Part shown: one piece after another, positions 20,643-30,361 of the stretch | Layout of the letters: each line of letters starts with the position of its first letter | Numbering within the stretch: position 1 is the first letter of the stretch | Assembly: GCF_030813495.1 (NCBI RefSeq) | Contig: NZ_JAUSUI010000003.1 | Span: 372,001-436,000, forward strand | Source: Ancylobacter polymorphus | GTDB lineage: Bacteria > Pseudomonadota > Alphaproteobacteria > Rhizobiales > Xanthobacteraceae | Length of the DNA: 64,000 nt | Direction: 5' to 3' | Position numbers and translations under genes: made by a program | Notes under the pieces: model-generated | Databases searched by the model: none | Told to the model about the DNA's origin: nothing | The model's input: only the letters and a program-made list of their open reading frames with translations

Positions 20643-21806
20643 TCAGGCGTGCTTCTCGATATGGCCGGGCGTCACCGCGAAGGTTTCCGCCCGTCCGGCC
20701 AGCGCCGCGAAGGCCGAGGGGTCGGCGCCGGTCATCCACACCTGCGCGCCGAGCGCGTCGAGCGCGGCAAAAAGGGCGATGCGGCGTTCGGGGTCGAGAT
20801 AGGCGACGACATCGTCGAGGAGCATGACAGGCGTCCCGCCCGTCATCTCCGTCACCAGCCGGGCATGCGCGAGGCCGAGCCCGATCAGCAGCGCCTTCTG
20901 CTCGCCGGTGGAGCCCTGTCCGGCCGGAATGGCTTTCGGCCCGTGGCCGACGAGCAGGTCGGTCAGATGCGGCCCCTCCAGGGTCCGCCCTGCCGCCCGG
21001 TCACGCGGGCGGGCGACACGCAAGGCCATCCGGTAGTGATCCTCGACGACCGTTGCCGGCTCGGTCGCCAGCGCGCGCTCCACCTCGCCGTCGAGCGCAA
21101 CCGTTGCCCAGGGGAAAAGGGACGCGCCGTCGTCATGCGCCTCGCGCCCCTGCGCGATGCCAGCGGCAAGCCGTTGCACCGTCTCCATCCGCGCCGCGGC
21201 CACCGCGATCGCCAGCGCCGCCAGTTCCTGTTCCACGGCGTCGAGATAGCGGGGATCGGTCGTGGGCTCCTCAAGGAGGCGGTTACGCGACCGTAGCGCC
21301 CGCTCCAGTGCGTTGACCCGCGCCCCGTGCTCGGCATCGACCGCCAGCACCAGCCGGTCGAGGAAACGCCGACGTTCCGAAGGCGGGCCCAGAAAAAGCC
21401 CATCCATGTCGGGTGTCAGCCAGACAATGCGGATATGGGCGGCGAACGCCGCAGCCGACCCCACGGTCTCACCGTCGATGCGGCAGCGGCGGGTTCGCGC
21501 CTCGCTGTCGGCTTCGACACCGGTGCCGAGCACGACCTCGCCATACGCTCCTTCGACCACGGCGGACACCGCCCAACCCTGGGGTCCGGGCCGCCGCGTC
21601 GCGAACTGGTCGAGCGTGGCCCGCCGCAGGCCACGACCGGGCGCAAGCAGCGAGATCGCTTCCAGAAGATTGGTCTTGCCGGCCCCGTTTTGCCCCAGCA
21701 ACACGATGGGCCCTTTGCCGACGCGAATATCCGCAGACGGGTAGCTGCGGAAATCGGTCAGCCGCAGGCGGGCGAGGCGGGCCGTAACCGTCGTGGCCGC
21801 GCTCAC
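20643..21806 (-). CDS. recF: DNA replication/repair protein RecF
   Basis: This 387-residue SMC-like ATPase helps load RecA at single-strand gaps. Walker A is GQNGAGKT at 38-45, after LRLTDFRSYPSADIRVGKGPIVLL, and the C-terminal MLLDDVVAYLD is Walker B. STGEQKALLIGLGLAHA is the ABC-type signature. The GTG start at 21806 overlaps the dnaN stop by four bases (GTGA), which supports this start and translational coupling. Confidence 0.97.
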   Translation of the reverse strand: MSAATTVTARLARLRLTDFRSYPSADIRVGKGPIVLLGQNGAGKTNLLEAISLLAPGRGLRRATLDQFATRRPGPQGWAVSAVVEGAYGEVVLGTGVEADSEARTRRCRIDGETVGSAAAFAAHIRIVWLTPDMDGLFLGPPSERRRFLDRLVLAVDAEHGARVNALERALRSRNRLLEEPTTDPRYLDAVEQELAALAIAVAAARMETVQRLAAGIAQGREAHDDGASLFPWATVALDGEVERALATEPATVVEDHYRMALRVARPRDRAAGRTLEGPHLTDLLVGHGPKAIPAGQGSTGEQKALLIGLGLAHARLVTEMTGGTPVMLLDDVVAYLDPERRIALFAALDALGAQVWMTGADPSAFAALAGRAETFAVTPGHIEKHA

Positions 21807-22918
21807 ACCCGCATCGGCATCAGCACATAGAGCGCGCCGCGCTTGTCCGGGTCCTGCACCAGAGTGGGCGAACCGGGATCGGCGAGCTTCAGCTCGGCCG
21901 TGCTGCCTTCGATCTGCGAGGTGATGTCGAGGAGGTAGCGGCTGTTGAAGCCGATATCGATCGGCTCAGCCGCGTACTCGACCTCGATTTCCTCGGTGGC
22001 GCTGCCCGAATCCGGATTGGTGACGGAGAGGGTGAGCTTGCCATCGGCGATGGAGAGCTTCACCGCCCGGCCCCGTTCGCTGGCCACGGTGGAGACGCGA
22101 TCGACGGCGGAAGCGAAGTCGGCCTTGTCGACGACGAGGGTCTTGTCGTTGCCGACCGGAATGACGCGCCCATAATCCGGGAAGGTGCCGTCGATCAGCT
22201 TGGAGGTCAGCACCACGCGATCGAGCGACACGCGAATCTTGGCAGCGGAAAGCTCGACCGTCACCTCGGCATCCGCATTCTCGGCAAGTCGCTGGATCTC
22301 GGCCACGGCCTTGCGCGGCACGATGACGCCGGGCATGCCGCTGGCGCCGGCAGGCGCGGCCGTCTGAGCCTGCGCCAAGCGATGGCCATCGGTGGCGACA
22401 GCCCGCAGCACCGGTCCGCCGGCGTCCGCTACGTGGAGATAAATGCCGTTGAGATAATAGCGCGTCTCTTCGGTCGAGATCGCGAACTGGGTCTTGTCCA
22501 CGAGGCGCTTCAGCTCGCCGGCCGGCAGGGTGAAGCTGTGTGACATCTCGCCGGCGGCCAGATCGGGGAACTCATTCTCCGGTAGCGTCTGCAGCGCGAA
22601 GCGCGAACGGCCGGCGCGCACGGTGAGCGTGCTGCGGTCGCCCGACGTCTCGATCTGAACCTGGGCGCCTTCCGGCAGTTTGCGGACAATGTCGTAGATC
22701 GTATGCGCGGGGACGGTTGTCGCGCCTTCTTCCTGAACCTCGGCCGCGATCGTCTCGACAATCTCGATGTCGAGGTCGGTGGCCCGCAGCGCGAGCCCGC
22801 GCGGATCGCTCCGCATCAGCACGTTGGCGAGGATCGGAATGGTGTTGCGCCGCTCGACGACACGATGGACGTGGGCCAGAGACTTGAGCAACTCGGCCCG
22901 CTCGACAGTGACCTTCAT
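21803..22918 (-). CDS. dnaN: DNA polymerase III beta sliding clamp
   Basis: This 371-residue clamp forms a dimeric ring that tethers DNA polymerase III. It begins MKVTVERAELLKSLAHVHRV, includes RNTIPILANVL and RYYLNGIYLH, and ends in the typical VQDPDKRGALYVLMPMRV. ATG 22918 gives the normal length; longer in-frame extensions lack a match. It lies 223 bp downstream of dnaA and is coupled to recF by a four-base overlap. Confidence 0.98.
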   Translation of the reverse strand: MKVTVERAELLKSLAHVHRVVERRNTIPILANVLMRSDPRGLALRATDLDIEIVETIAAEVQEEGATTVPAHTIYDIVRKLPEGAQVQIETSGDRSTLTVRAGRSRFALQTLPENEFPDLAAGEMSHSFTLPAGELKRLVDKTQFAISTEETRYYLNGIYLHVADAGGPVLRAVATDGHRLAQAQTAAPAGASGMPGVIVPRKAVAEIQRLAENADAEVTVELSAAKIRVSLDRVVLTSKLIDGTFPDYGRVIPVGNDKTLVVDKADFASAVDRVSTVASERGRAVKLSIADGKLTLSVTNPDSGSATEEIEVEYAAEPIDIGFNSRYLLDITSQIEGSTAELKLADPGSPTLVQDPDKRGALYVLMPMRV

Positions 22919-23141
22919 GGCCGCGACACCCGTGGCTTTACGAAAAAGGAAAGGTGCACGAGGCACGGGCGGCCGAACGACCCCGGCCACGCGCCCCGGG
23001 CAGCGGCGCGACCGCGCCGCCGGGGGCGCCGACATTGCCGCCCCTCGCGTATCAAGGCAAGCGGCGCATCCAAGGGATGCGCCGAAATGATGGGGAAATC
23101 TGCGGGTATATCGGGTAAACCGCCGTTCGCGGCGCCCGGGG

Positions 23142-24638
23142 CTACTCGTCGTTGACCAGCCGCTTCAGCGTCTCGACCTCATCGGCGAGCACGCGGTCGG
23201 TGCCGACGAGACCGTCGATCTTGCGCACGGCATGCAGCACCGTGGTGTGATCGCGCCCGCCAAAGCGCCGGCCGATTTCCGGCAGCGAGCGCAGGGTCAG
23301 CATCTTGGCGAGATACATCGCGATCTGGCGCGGTTTCACCACATTGGCGGTGCGGCGCTGGGAGAGGATGTCGGCGCGGCTGACATTGTAGTGCTTGGCG
23401 ACGACGCGCAGAATATCGTCCACCCGCACGCGCTTGGGTTCGCTCGAACGCACCAGGTCGCGCACGGCGGTCTCGGCCATTTCGAGCGTGATGGCGCGGG
23501 ATGTGAGCTGGTTATGCGCGAGCAGGCGATTCAGCGCACCGTCGAGGTCGCGGCCGTTCTGGCCGCAATGGCGGGCGATGAAGTTGAGCACGTCTTGCGG
23601 AACGCCGAAGCCGGGATGCTGCTGCGCCAGCGTCGCGATGCGGGCGTTCAGGATCTCGAGCTTCAGTTCATCGTCGAGCGGCGCGATCTCGACCACGAGC
23701 CCGCCGGCGAGGCGCGAGCGTACCCGTTCCTCCAGCGCGTCGAGCTCGGCGGGCGGGCGGTCGGCGGCGATCACCACCTGACGGCCGGAATCCATCAGGG
23801 CATTGAGCGTGTGGCAGAATTCCTGCTGCACGCTCTTGCCTTGCAGAAACTGCAGGTCGTCAATGACGAGCGTGTCGATGCCGCGAAGCTGCTCCTTGAA
23901 GGCGAGCGAGGACTGGCTCTTCAGCGCGGCGACGAAGCCATACATGAAGCGCTCGGCAGTGAGATAGACGACGCGGCGACCATGGCCGGCGCCGTCGGCG
24001 GCGATGGCCTGAAGCAGGTGCGTCTTGCCCAGTCCGACGGCCGCATGGAGATAGAGCGGGTTGAACACCGGGCCGCTGCCGGCGGGCGCATGCGCCACCT
24101 TCAGCGCCGCCGCATGGGCGAGGCGGTTGGAGTCGCCAAGGTGATAGGTCGAGAACGTAAGGCGCGGGTCCAGCGGAGAGCCATTGGCCACCTCGGCCGG
24201 ATTGGCCAGGGATGCCGGAGTCGACGGCGCGGGTTCAGCTTCGACGGGCGGCGCGACGCGCGTGATCGCCGCGCGCACCGGCATCGGAGCGGCGCCCGGC
24301 GTGCGCATCACGGCGGTGCGGACGATCAGTTCGACGCGGTCCGCCGAGGCTTCTTCCTGCCACAGAGCGACGAGACGCTCGATATAATGCTGCTGGATCC
24401 AGGTCTTGAGGAAACGCGTGGGCACGGACAGGCGCACGAAGCCGTCATTAATCCCATCGAGCTCGATGCGCGGGAACCAGCTCGAATAGACTTCCTCACC
24501 GACCTCGGCCCGCAGCCGACGGCGAACCCGATCCCAGGCGTCGCGCGCGTCGCTTTCCAGCCCACCCCTCGCACCGGCGCTTGCCGCCACGCCGGGAAAC
24601 TGGGTTTTGCCTGAGGATTCGATGCCATCTTTGAACAT
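23142..24638 (-). CDS. dnaA: chromosomal replication initiator DnaA
   Basis: This 498-residue AAA+ initiator binds DnaA boxes and opens the origin. Domain I includes [21 protein letters not shown]. The AAA+ core has Walker A GLGKTHLL and Walker [10 protein letters not shown], and domain IV contains [20 protein letters not shown], the DnaA signature helix-turn-helix. ATG 24638 has GGAG at good spacing; a GTG at 24674 would add 12 residues. It heads the replication gene cluster. Confidence 0.98.
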   Translation of the reverse strand: MFKDGIESSGKTQFPGVAASAGARGGLESDARDAWDRVRRRLRAEVGEEVYSSWFPRIELDGINDGFVRLSVPTRFLKTWIQQHYIERLVALWQEEASADRVELIVRTAVMRTPGAAPMPVRAAITRVAPPVEAEPAPSTPASLANPAEVANGSPLDPRLTFSTYHLGDSNRLAHAAALKVAHAPAGSGPVFNPLYLHAAVGLGKTHLLQAIAADGAGHGRRVVYLTAERFMYGFVAALKSQSSLAFKEQLRGIDTLVIDDLQFLQGKSVQQEFCHTLNALMDSGRQVVIAADRPPAELDALEERVRSRLAGGLVVEIAPLDDELKLEILNARIATLAQQHPGFGVPQDVLNFIARHCGQNGRDLDGALNRLLAHNQLTSRAITLEMAETAVRDLVRSSEPKRVRVDDILRVVAKHYNVSRADILSQRRTANVVKPRQIAMYLAKMLTLRSLPEIGRRFGGRDHTTVLHAVRKIDGLVGTDRVLADEVETLKRLVNDE

Positions 24639-25223
24639 ATCGGCTCCGCGCTTCTTATGCGGTTGTTGGGACACACGAGAGCCGCGCCGCTCCGCCGGAT
24701 CGCGGACGCGTTCCAGCAGGCGGCAGGCTCATCAGTGCGAATGAAGTGATCGACGTGGCCTCTCGGCCGTCGGGCGGGGGATGTCTTTAGACGACCCGCA
24801 TCAGCGCCTCAACAGGCCAAAAGGCCAAGGCATGAGGCTCATGCAGAACGCACCTTATCCGAGGGGTGGATATATCGTCGTCGCAGACGCCTTCCGCCGC
24901 GGAAGCAGCGGGGCGAATGGAACACGCACCCTCTTGTGCGTTCTTGCGCGTAGTCATAGCAGCCCCTTCACGGCAAGATTATTGCCGTCGTCAAATGTTA
25001 AATTGTTATGATTCAACTAAAATCGCCAACACTACGCACTACGCGGACAAGATCTTCCCTCTTGGAAGACCTGTCGATCAACGCCCGGCGACAACATCGC
25101 TGTGGAGGTAGGGTCATGAATACAGCACACGCCACCCTCCCCACGTCGCAAAGGACCGCTCCAAAACTCAACATTTCGCTGAGGTGCCCGGCCCAACCGG
25201 ATGAAGACAACATACACAGCCCC

Positions 25224-25257
25224 CCCCTGCGGTGCAACGCCGTCAGTGCCGCAGGGG
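25224..25257. repeat. inverted repeat upstream of dnaA
   Basis: Nine-base perfect arms, CCCCTGCGG and CCGCAGGGG, enclose a 16-base loop. Outside the arms, ACAG on the left and CTGT on the right extend the pairing past a bulge of extra C residues. There is no T tract on either side, so it may be a protein site or an RNA structure rather than a terminator. Confidence 0.55.
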
Positions 25258-25457
25258 CTGTATCGGGGTGCCGCAGGGCGGTGATTCGAGCGCCCAAAAA
25301 AGAGCCATCAGTCGGCAAATCTCTGAGTCACTTGCAAGATTCAATGGGGGGCATTGGCGGGTCTTTCCGCAGCTAAATTTGTGCCGCGAGGGGTGTGGAG
25401 GGGGCAGGAGATGCCGATTCGGGGGGTGGTGGTCGGCGTGGGTCATAAGTAATTGAA

Positions 25458-25495
25458 AAAAAAGAGAAAACTCTGCGCGGCGGCGTCTCTTTTTT
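25458..25495. repeat. A/T-tract inverted repeat upstream of dnaA
   Basis: Perfect 10-base arms AAAAAAGAGA and TCTCTTTTTT enclose an 18-base GC-rich loop. The T run at the right end could serve a plus-strand terminator and the A run a minus-strand one. No gene on the plus strand ends nearby. Confidence 0.5.
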
Positions 25496-25679
25496 CGGCC
25501 GGTTTGGCAGGTTTGGTCGCTGCTTGGGAGCGACGGAAGAGTCAAGAAACAACTGGTTCGTCGGAGCCGGATTTCCGCTGGCACTTCCTTCCGTGACACT
25601 TTTGCAACGCGGTCCTGATGGCCACGGGGAACGCAGGCGGGACGTGGCGGAGCTCTGGCGAGGCCGCGCTCGCAAACGC

Positions 25680-25707
25680 AAAAAGCCCGGCGCGAGGCCG
25701 GGCTTTT
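25680..25707 (-). terminator. rho-independent terminator of rpsT
   Basis: Stem AAAAGCCCGG/CCGGGCTTTT with a 7-base loop lies 44 bases past the rpsT stop. Read on the minus strand, the stem ends in a T run. It is symmetric enough to act in both directions. Confidence 0.88.
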
Positions 25708-25750
25708 ACGTTGTTTTGTCTTTGGCGATCTAGTCGATCGGGCCGCCTGT

Positions 25751-26017
25751 TCAGGCGCCGAGCTTGGCCAGACGCTGCGCCAGACGCGAAACCTTGCGCG
25801 AGGCAGTGTTCTTGGGCAGGACGCCCTTCTGGGCGGCGCGCATGATCTCCGGCTCGGCGGACTTGAAGGCGGCGCCAGCCGCGTCCTTGTCGCCCGAGGC
25901 CAGCGCCTCTTCGACCTTGCGCACGAAAGTGCGCATCCGGGAACGGCGGTTCCGGTTGACCTCGGTCCGGCGCTCAATCTTGCGAGCCGCCTTTTTGGCG
26001 GAGGGCGTATTGGCCAT
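25751..26017 (-). CDS. rpsT: 30S ribosomal protein S20
   Basis: This 88-residue basic ribosomal protein binds 16S rRNA near the body of the small subunit. The sequence starts [20 protein letters not shown] and has the typical [26 protein letters not shown] and [15 protein letters not shown]. The length is standard. It lies upstream of dnaA, as is common in alphaproteobacteria, and has its own terminator. Confidence 0.98.
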   Translation of the reverse strand: MANTPSAKKAARKIERRTEVNRNRRSRMRTFVRKVEEALASGDKDAAGAAFKSAEPEIMRAAQKGVLPKNTASRKVSRLAQRLAKLGA

Positions 26018-26189
26018 CGGCCATCCTCTTCATCGTCGCAAGGACGCCGCGTACCGCGCCTTGCCGAAATGTCGGTTGCAAATGTTGAAGCGGAGCAAAC
26101 CCGAAGGAGCTCCGCGCGAGTGGCGGGCTTATAGTCGGCGGGCGCCGCCGCGTCAACATGCATGGCGCGGGCCCCCGCCCGCACAATGG

Positions 26190-26963
26190 TTAATTGTTGG
26201 TGAATGAGGCGCCGCGCTTGGCCGCGAAGGCGGCCATACCCTCCTTCTGATCGGCCGTCGCGAACAGCGCCTGGAAGAGGCGGCGTTCGAATCGGATGCC
26301 TTCGGCCAGTGAGGATTCGAAGGCGCGGTTCACGCTCTCCTTGGTCATCATCACGGAGGCCAGCGACAGGCCGGCGATGGTGTCGGCGACCTTCATCGCC
26401 TCCTCCTTCAGCGACGCCAGCGGCACCACCCGCGACACCAGCCCGTAGCGGTCGGCCTCCTCCGCCGTGAGGGTGCGGCCGGTGAGGCACATCTCCATCG
26501 CCTTCGCCTTGCCGACCGCCCGGGTGAGCCGCTGCGAGCCGCCGGCGCCCGGCATGATGCCGAGCTGGATCTCCGGCTGGCCGAAGCGCGCATTGTCGGC
26601 GGCGAGGATGATGTCGCACATCATCGCGATCTCGCAGCCGCCGCCGAGCGCGTAGCCGGCCACCGCCGCGACCACCGGCTTGCGGCAGCGCGAGAGCCGT
26701 TCCCAGGAGGTGATGAAGTCGTCGACATAGGTGGCGGGGAAGTTAAGTGCCTGCATTTCCTTGATATCCGCGCCCGCCGCGAAGGCGCGCTCGGAGCCGG
26801 TGAGGACGATGCAGCCGATGCCGGCGTCGCTCTCGAAGCGGTCCAGCGCCCGCCCCATCTCGGCGATCAGCGCGGCGTTGAGGGCATTCAGCGCCTTGGG
26901 GCGGTTCAGGGTGATGACCCCGACGCGTCCATTGGTGTCGACGAGAATGGTGTCGTAGGACAT
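26190..26963 (-). CDS. enoyl-CoA hydratase
   Basis: This 257-residue crotonase-fold enzyme hydrates 2-enoyl-CoA in beta-oxidation. The oxyanion-hole segments are [11 protein letters not shown] and [17 protein letters not shown]. The two catalytic glutamates fit the E in GGGCEIAM and the E in [14 protein letters not shown], as in short-chain enoyl-CoA hydratases. It sits between rpsT and mutM, nine bases downstream of mutM, so it is probably co-transcribed from upstream. Substrate chain length is not readable from the sequence. Confidence 0.92.
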   Translation of the reverse strand: MSYDTILVDTNGRVGVITLNRPKALNALNAALIAEMGRALDRFESDAGIGCIVLTGSERAFAAGADIKEMQALNFPATYVDDFITSWERLSRCRKPVVAAVAGYALGGGCEIAMMCDIILAADNARFGQPEIQLGIMPGAGGSQRLTRAVGKAKAMEMCLTGRTLTAEEADRYGLVSRVVPLASLKEEAMKVADTIAGLSLASVMMTKESVNRAFESSLAEGIRFERRLFQALFATADQKEGMAAFAAKRGASFTNN

Positions 26964-26972
26964 GCGCGTCTC

Positions 26973-27887
26973 CTATGTCTGGCAGGCGGCACAGTAGAAG
27001 GTGGAGCGTCCGCTTTGTACAAGCCGGGCGATTGTACCCCGGCAGCCAAGTGTCTGGCAGGGCTCGCCTTCGCGGTCATAGGCGCGGAAGGTGTGCTGGA
27101 AATAACCGAGCGTGCCGTCGACCTGGGCATGGTCGCGCAGGGTCGAGCCGCCCGCCGCGATGGCCTCCTGCAGCACCTCGCGGATGGTCTCGACCAGGCG
27201 GACCGTGAGTTCGATGGGACCGCCAGTGAGACCGGCGAGAGTGAAGGCGCCGCGCTCCGGCGACAGGCCGGCGCGGTGCAGGGCCTCGCACACATAGATG
27301 TTGCCGAGCCCGGCGACGACCTTCTGGTCGAGCAGCGCCGCCTTCAGCGGGGTGCGCCGCCCGGCCAGCGCGCGGGCCAGCGTTTCGGGGGTGAAGTCCT
27401 CCCCCAGCGGCTCCGGCCCGATGGAATTGAACAGCGGGTGCGTCGCCAACTCTGTGCGCGGCAGCAGCAGCATGAAGCCGAAGCGTCGCGGGTCGTTATA
27501 CACCACCTCCGCCGCGCCCGTCGTCCCGTCGCCTTCCATCCGCAGCACGACATGATCGTGTGCGGCGAGACGCGAGCGCGGCAGGTGGAAATCGCCGGGC
27601 ATTTCCGGCGGGCCGGCGTCGGGCTCGATGCGGAAGGAACCGGACATGCCGAGATGCATCACCAGCACCTCGTCCCTGCCGTCGGCGTCGGATCCGACAT
27701 CGGCCATGAGATATTTCGCCCGCCGCTCCAGCCGGTGCAGCGTGCGCCCGGTCAGCCGCTCGGCGAAGCGCTCGGGCAGCGGCCAGCGCAGATCCGGCCG
27801 ACGGGCGACGGCGGCGAGGATGCGGCGGCCTTCCATGACCGGGGCCAGGCCGCGCCGGACGGTTTCGACTTCAGGCAGTTCGGGCAT
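26973..27887 (-). CDS. mutM: formamidopyrimidine-DNA glycosylase
   Basis: This 304-residue base-excision repair enzyme removes 8-oxoguanine and formamidopyrimidines, then cuts the abasic site. The catalytic N-terminus [13 protein letters not shown] (Pro2, Glu3) is intact. The C-terminal zinc finger has four cysteines in CQTLGC and [19 protein letters not shown] and [16 protein letters not shown] are family landmarks. The length is slightly above average owing to insertions around residues 95-110. It begins six bases after the methyltransferase gene. Confidence 0.97.
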   Translation of the reverse strand: MPELPEVETVRRGLAPVMEGRRILAAVARRPDLRWPLPERFAERLTGRTLHRLERRAKYLMADVGSDADGRDEVLVMHLGMSGSFRIEPDAGPPEMPGDFHLPRSRLAAHDHVVLRMEGDGTTGAAEVVYNDPRRFGFMLLLPRTELATHPLFNSIGPEPLGEDFTPETLARALAGRRTPLKAALLDQKVVAGLGNIYVCEALHRAGLSPERGAFTLAGLTGGPIELTVRLVETIREVLQEAIAAGGSTLRDHAQVDGTLGYFQHTFRAYDREGEPCQTLGCRGTIARLVQSGRSTFYCAACQT

Positions 27888-27893
27888 GGGCGC

Positions 27894-28856
27894 TCATTCC
27901 GGGGGATGACCGCCGCCGCCCGCCTCCGAGGGCTGGCGAGCCTCCCGCAGCGCGGCGAGCTCCCCGTCGAGGGACAGGGCCCAGGCGGTGCGGCTCGCCG
28001 CCATGTCCGCGAAGAAGAACCAGGCGAGGCCCGACCGGGCCAGCAGGCTCGGCACCGATTCGATCGCCCCGCCGCCGGAGAGAAAGGCGAGGTTCTCCGG
28101 CAGCGGATGATAGATGCGGTGATCAAACGCCACGGGGCGCGGCGCCTTCTCGACGATGAACGCCCAGCTACGGCCGGGCACGGGCGAGACCGTGAGTCCG
28201 AAGGGCGCTGCAAGCCGCGCCATCGCCTCGACGGTCCAAATGGTGATGTGGCCGCGCCCAAGCGGGTCCAGATAGGCCGGGTCCTCGTTTTCCACGAAGG
28301 GCGTGAGGCCGGTGTTGAACAGGAAGCAGCTGCCCTCGCTCGCCACCGAGGCGAGTGCCCGCAGAAGAGTCGCGACCATGCGCGGCGTCAGATGCTCGAT
28401 CACTTCCATGCACAGGCCGGCCTCGAAGGTCATCGGGGCAAGGGAGTCGAGCGTGCCGATATGGTAGTTGGGCGAGGTCGTCCGCCAGCGCGCCGGCGGT
28501 GGGAAAAGCTCCACGCCGTGAATGGCGGGGGCGGCATGGGGCATCAGCCGCGCCATGTGATCGAGCAGGACGCCCGGGCCGGTGCCGATGTCCAGCACGG
28601 TGCGCACCGGGGTGGAGGCGAGAAAGATCGCCTCGCACAGCCGGGCCATGCCGGGCCCGGCCGCCCTTTGCCCGGCGGCGTGCATTTCCGCGTCCCAATA
28701 CTCCACCTCATAGGTGCGGAGCGGCTTGCCGGCGTCGATGTCGCGCAGAATGTCGGGCGGCAAATGCAGGACGCCGCAGCCCGAGCACTTGAAATAGGCG
28801 AATCCCTCGACCACCCGGAAGGGAGCGGACGCGGCCTCGCAAACGGGACACAGCAT
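27894..28856 (-). CDS. class I SAM-dependent methyltransferase with N-terminal zinc ribbon
   Basis: This 320-residue protein starts with a C-X2-C...C-X2-C zinc ribbon (Cys3, Cys6, Cys24, Cys27), followed by a methyltransferase domain with the SAM-binding loop VLDIGTGPG at about 87-95 and the acidic post-motif GLCMEVIEHLTP. It resembles the two-part methyltransferases of sugar or small-molecule pathways, but the substrate is unknown. ATG 28856 overlaps the upstream HAD gene stop by one base (TGATG), suggesting coupling. mutM follows directly. Confidence 0.78.
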   Translation of the reverse strand: MLCPVCEAASAPFRVVEGFAYFKCSGCGVLHLPPDILRDIDAGKPLRTYEVEYWDAEMHAAGQRAAGPGMARLCEAIFLASTPVRTVLDIGTGPGVLLDHMARLMPHAAPAIHGVELFPPPARWRTTSPNYHIGTLDSLAPMTFEAGLCMEVIEHLTPRMVATLLRALASVASEGSCFLFNTGLTPFVENEDPAYLDPLGRGHITIWTVEAMARLAAPFGLTVSPVPGRSWAFIVEKAPRPVAFDHRIYHPLPENLAFLSGGGAIESVPSLLARSGLAWFFFADMAASRTAWALSLDGELAALREARQPSEAGGGGHPPE

Positions 28857-29497
28857 CAGAGGGTCTCCCCCAGCCCGGCCTCCGCCAGAAACGCCGCGAG
28901 ATCGCCCGCGCGGGTGAAGCAATGGGCGCGCAGGCCGGCCTCTCGGGCGCCGGCGACATTGACCGGCTTGTCGTCGATCATCACCGCCTCCTGCGGGGCG
29001 ACGCCGTAGCGGGCCGCCACACCTTTATATACGGAGGGCGCCGGCTTCTTGGCGCCGAACTCGCAGGCGACATGCATGGCCGGGCCGAACAGGGCCCGCA
29101 GTTCCGGCACCAGCGCGTCGAAATGCTCGCGCATGATGTGGCCATTATTGGTGAGCAGGGCAATGGGAACGCGGGCGCTGACCCGCGGCACCAGCGCCAG
29201 CATGTCCGGATCCAGCGTCATGGCGAGGGCGCGGGTGCGCAGCCATTCGGGCCGGCCGAACGGCGTGCCGAGCGCTTCAGCCACCGCGGCGAGATAGGCG
29301 TCCGGGGTGAGATGGCCGAGATCGGAGGCGTCCTCAATGCCGCTGTGCCAGACGCGGCGCTCGACCTCGGCGGCGGAGAGCCCGGCGGGGGCGCCCATGG
29401 CGGCCCGGCGAGCCTCGACATCATAGCGCAGCAGCACGTCATCCATATCGAAGATGACGAGGCGGGGAGGGGGCGCGTCAGGAGGGGAGGGGTTCAC
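28856..29497 (-). CDS. HAD-family hydrolase
   Basis: This 213-residue haloacid dehalogenase-like hydrolase is probably a phosphatase. All four motifs are seen: DMDDVL near residue 17 (the nucleophile Asp), LLTNNG in the middle, the lysine in EFGAKKPAPSVY, and MIDDKPVNVAGAREAG near the C-terminus. The cap domain between motifs I and II is of the small helical type. The gene is translationally coupled to the methyltransferase. The substrate is unknown. Confidence 0.85.
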   Translation of the reverse strand: MNPSPPDAPPPRLVIFDMDDVLLRYDVEARRAAMGAPAGLSAAEVERRVWHSGIEDASDLGHLTPDAYLAAVAEALGTPFGRPEWLRTRALAMTLDPDMLALVPRVSARVPIALLTNNGHIMREHFDALVPELRALFGPAMHVACEFGAKKPAPSVYKGVAARYGVAPQEAVMIDDKPVNVAGAREAGLRAHCFTRAGDLAAFLAEAGLGETL

Positions 29498-29509
29498 GGG
29501 CCCGCGCCT

Positions 29510-30031
29510 TCAGGGAAGCGCGTCGTAGCCCTGGCCGAACCCGTTGAGATTGAGCGGGATGCCGATGCCCTCATCCGGCTCGGGCGTTTCGCGGATGACG
29601 AAGATGGCCTTCTTGCCGTTGCGCAGCCTGTCCATCAGCGTCGCGTCCATCTCCACCTCGGCGACGCAGCCATTGGGCACGCAGCGCACAAAGCCGACGC
29701 TGCCGATGGGGGTGTCGTCGATGATGAGGCCGAGGCCGGAGGGCAGCAGCACGCCCAGCGGGGCGAGCACGCGCAGCAGGGTCTTGCCGTTGTCGCGCAT
29801 CTTCAGCACGATCGCGGTGAGGCCGACATTGGGGCGGTCGTCGGCCTGCACGCTTTGCAGCAGCACGCATTGCTCGGATTGCGCCCCGGGCGGGGTGTCG
29901 CACCGGATCTGCCATTCGCCATGGACGGAGCGCACGACGCCCTGCGCCGAGGCCCCACCGAGGGAGGCGAGCAGCGCTGCGGCGGCGAGCGCCGCGACAA
30001 TGGCTGAACGGAGGGCCGCGAAGCCGGGCAT
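29510..30031 (-). CDS. invasion-associated locus B (IalB) family exported protein
   Basis: This 173-residue periplasmic protein of the IalB family has a signal peptide ending near LGGASAQG. The mature region shows VHGEWQIRCDTPPG, paired cysteines (RCD..EQCVLLQ and RCVPNGCVAEVEM) and GKKAIFVIRET, all typical of the family. IalB was named for a role in Bartonella invasion, but relatives are widespread in free-living alphaproteobacteria with unclear function. ATG 30031 has GGGAGA upstream. It lies 12 bases before the HAD gene and may lead this operon. Confidence 0.85.
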   Translation of the reverse strand: MPGFAALRSAIVAALAAAALLASLGGASAQGVVRSVHGEWQIRCDTPPGAQSEQCVLLQSVQADDRPNVGLTAIVLKMRDNGKTLLRVLAPLGVLLPSGLGLIIDDTPIGSVGFVRCVPNGCVAEVEMDATLMDRLRNGKKAIFVIRETPEPDEGIGIPLNLNGFGQGYDALP

Positions 30032-30361
30032 GGCTGTCTCCCGAAAAGTGTCGTTCGCTATGTCTTCTAAAGAATCGGCGGCAGGGGACAAGGCGAATCG
30101 TGCGGCGTCCCCTTTTCGGCCGCTCCCCAGTGCAGGATGCGGTAGAAGCCCGAGGGTGATGTCAAGAATGCGGCAATCCATCGCTGCATGGAGATAGAAC
30201 GGTTCCAGGCACCCGACGTCATGTCGCAGGAGTCGAACGCCCCAGGCGCGTTGCCCGCGTGTCCTTTTTGTGTTTGATGAAGATCAAATGCCGCTGTCCC
30301 GGAGAGCGATCATTATCGCTTGGGCTGGGCCGTGGGGAAGCTGATGGGAGTGACGTTCGCG
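30032..30361. other. divergent regulatory region between ialB and coxB
   Basis: This 330-bp gap separates the minus-strand IalB gene from the plus-strand oxidase genes and must hold both promoters. The only site I can define is the FNR/FixK-type palindrome at 30273-30288. No credible small gene is seen. Confidence 0.6.
30273..30288. promoter_or_regulatory. FNR/FixK-type box upstream of coxB
   Basis: TTTGAT-GAAG-ATCAAA matches the consensus TTGAT-N4-ATCAA perfectly, with an extra pair on each side. It is 74 bases upstream of the coxB start. Such sites bind CRP/FNR-family oxygen regulators (FnrN, FixK, Anr); here one would tie the aa3 oxidase genes, or the divergent ialB gene, to oxygen level. 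Confidence 0.75.

Larger units (their letters stand above)
24639..25679. other. 1-kb dnaA-rpsT intergenic region, possible origin area
   Basis: No credible gene is seen here. The stretch holds an AT-rich patch around 24975-25030, directly upstream of the dnaA leader, and two inverted repeats listed separately (25224-25257 and 25458-25495). The best DnaA-box-like words are only partial: TTATCC at 24854 and a GTGGATAT at 24866. dnaA-adjacent regions are often origins, but in many alphaproteobacteria oriC lies elsewhere (near hemE), so this is only a candidate. The dnaA promoter must lie in this stretch. Confidence 0.4.

Noticed and set aside
24854-24875. DnaA boxes upstream of dnaA
   Set aside because: The words TTATCCGAG and GTGGATATA match the 9-base consensus only in part, too weak to call an origin.
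27015-29009. Plus-strand open frame (664 codons) opposite mutM and the methyltransferase
   Set aside because: The minus-strand genes have clear catalytic motifs. This frame has none and no ribosome site.
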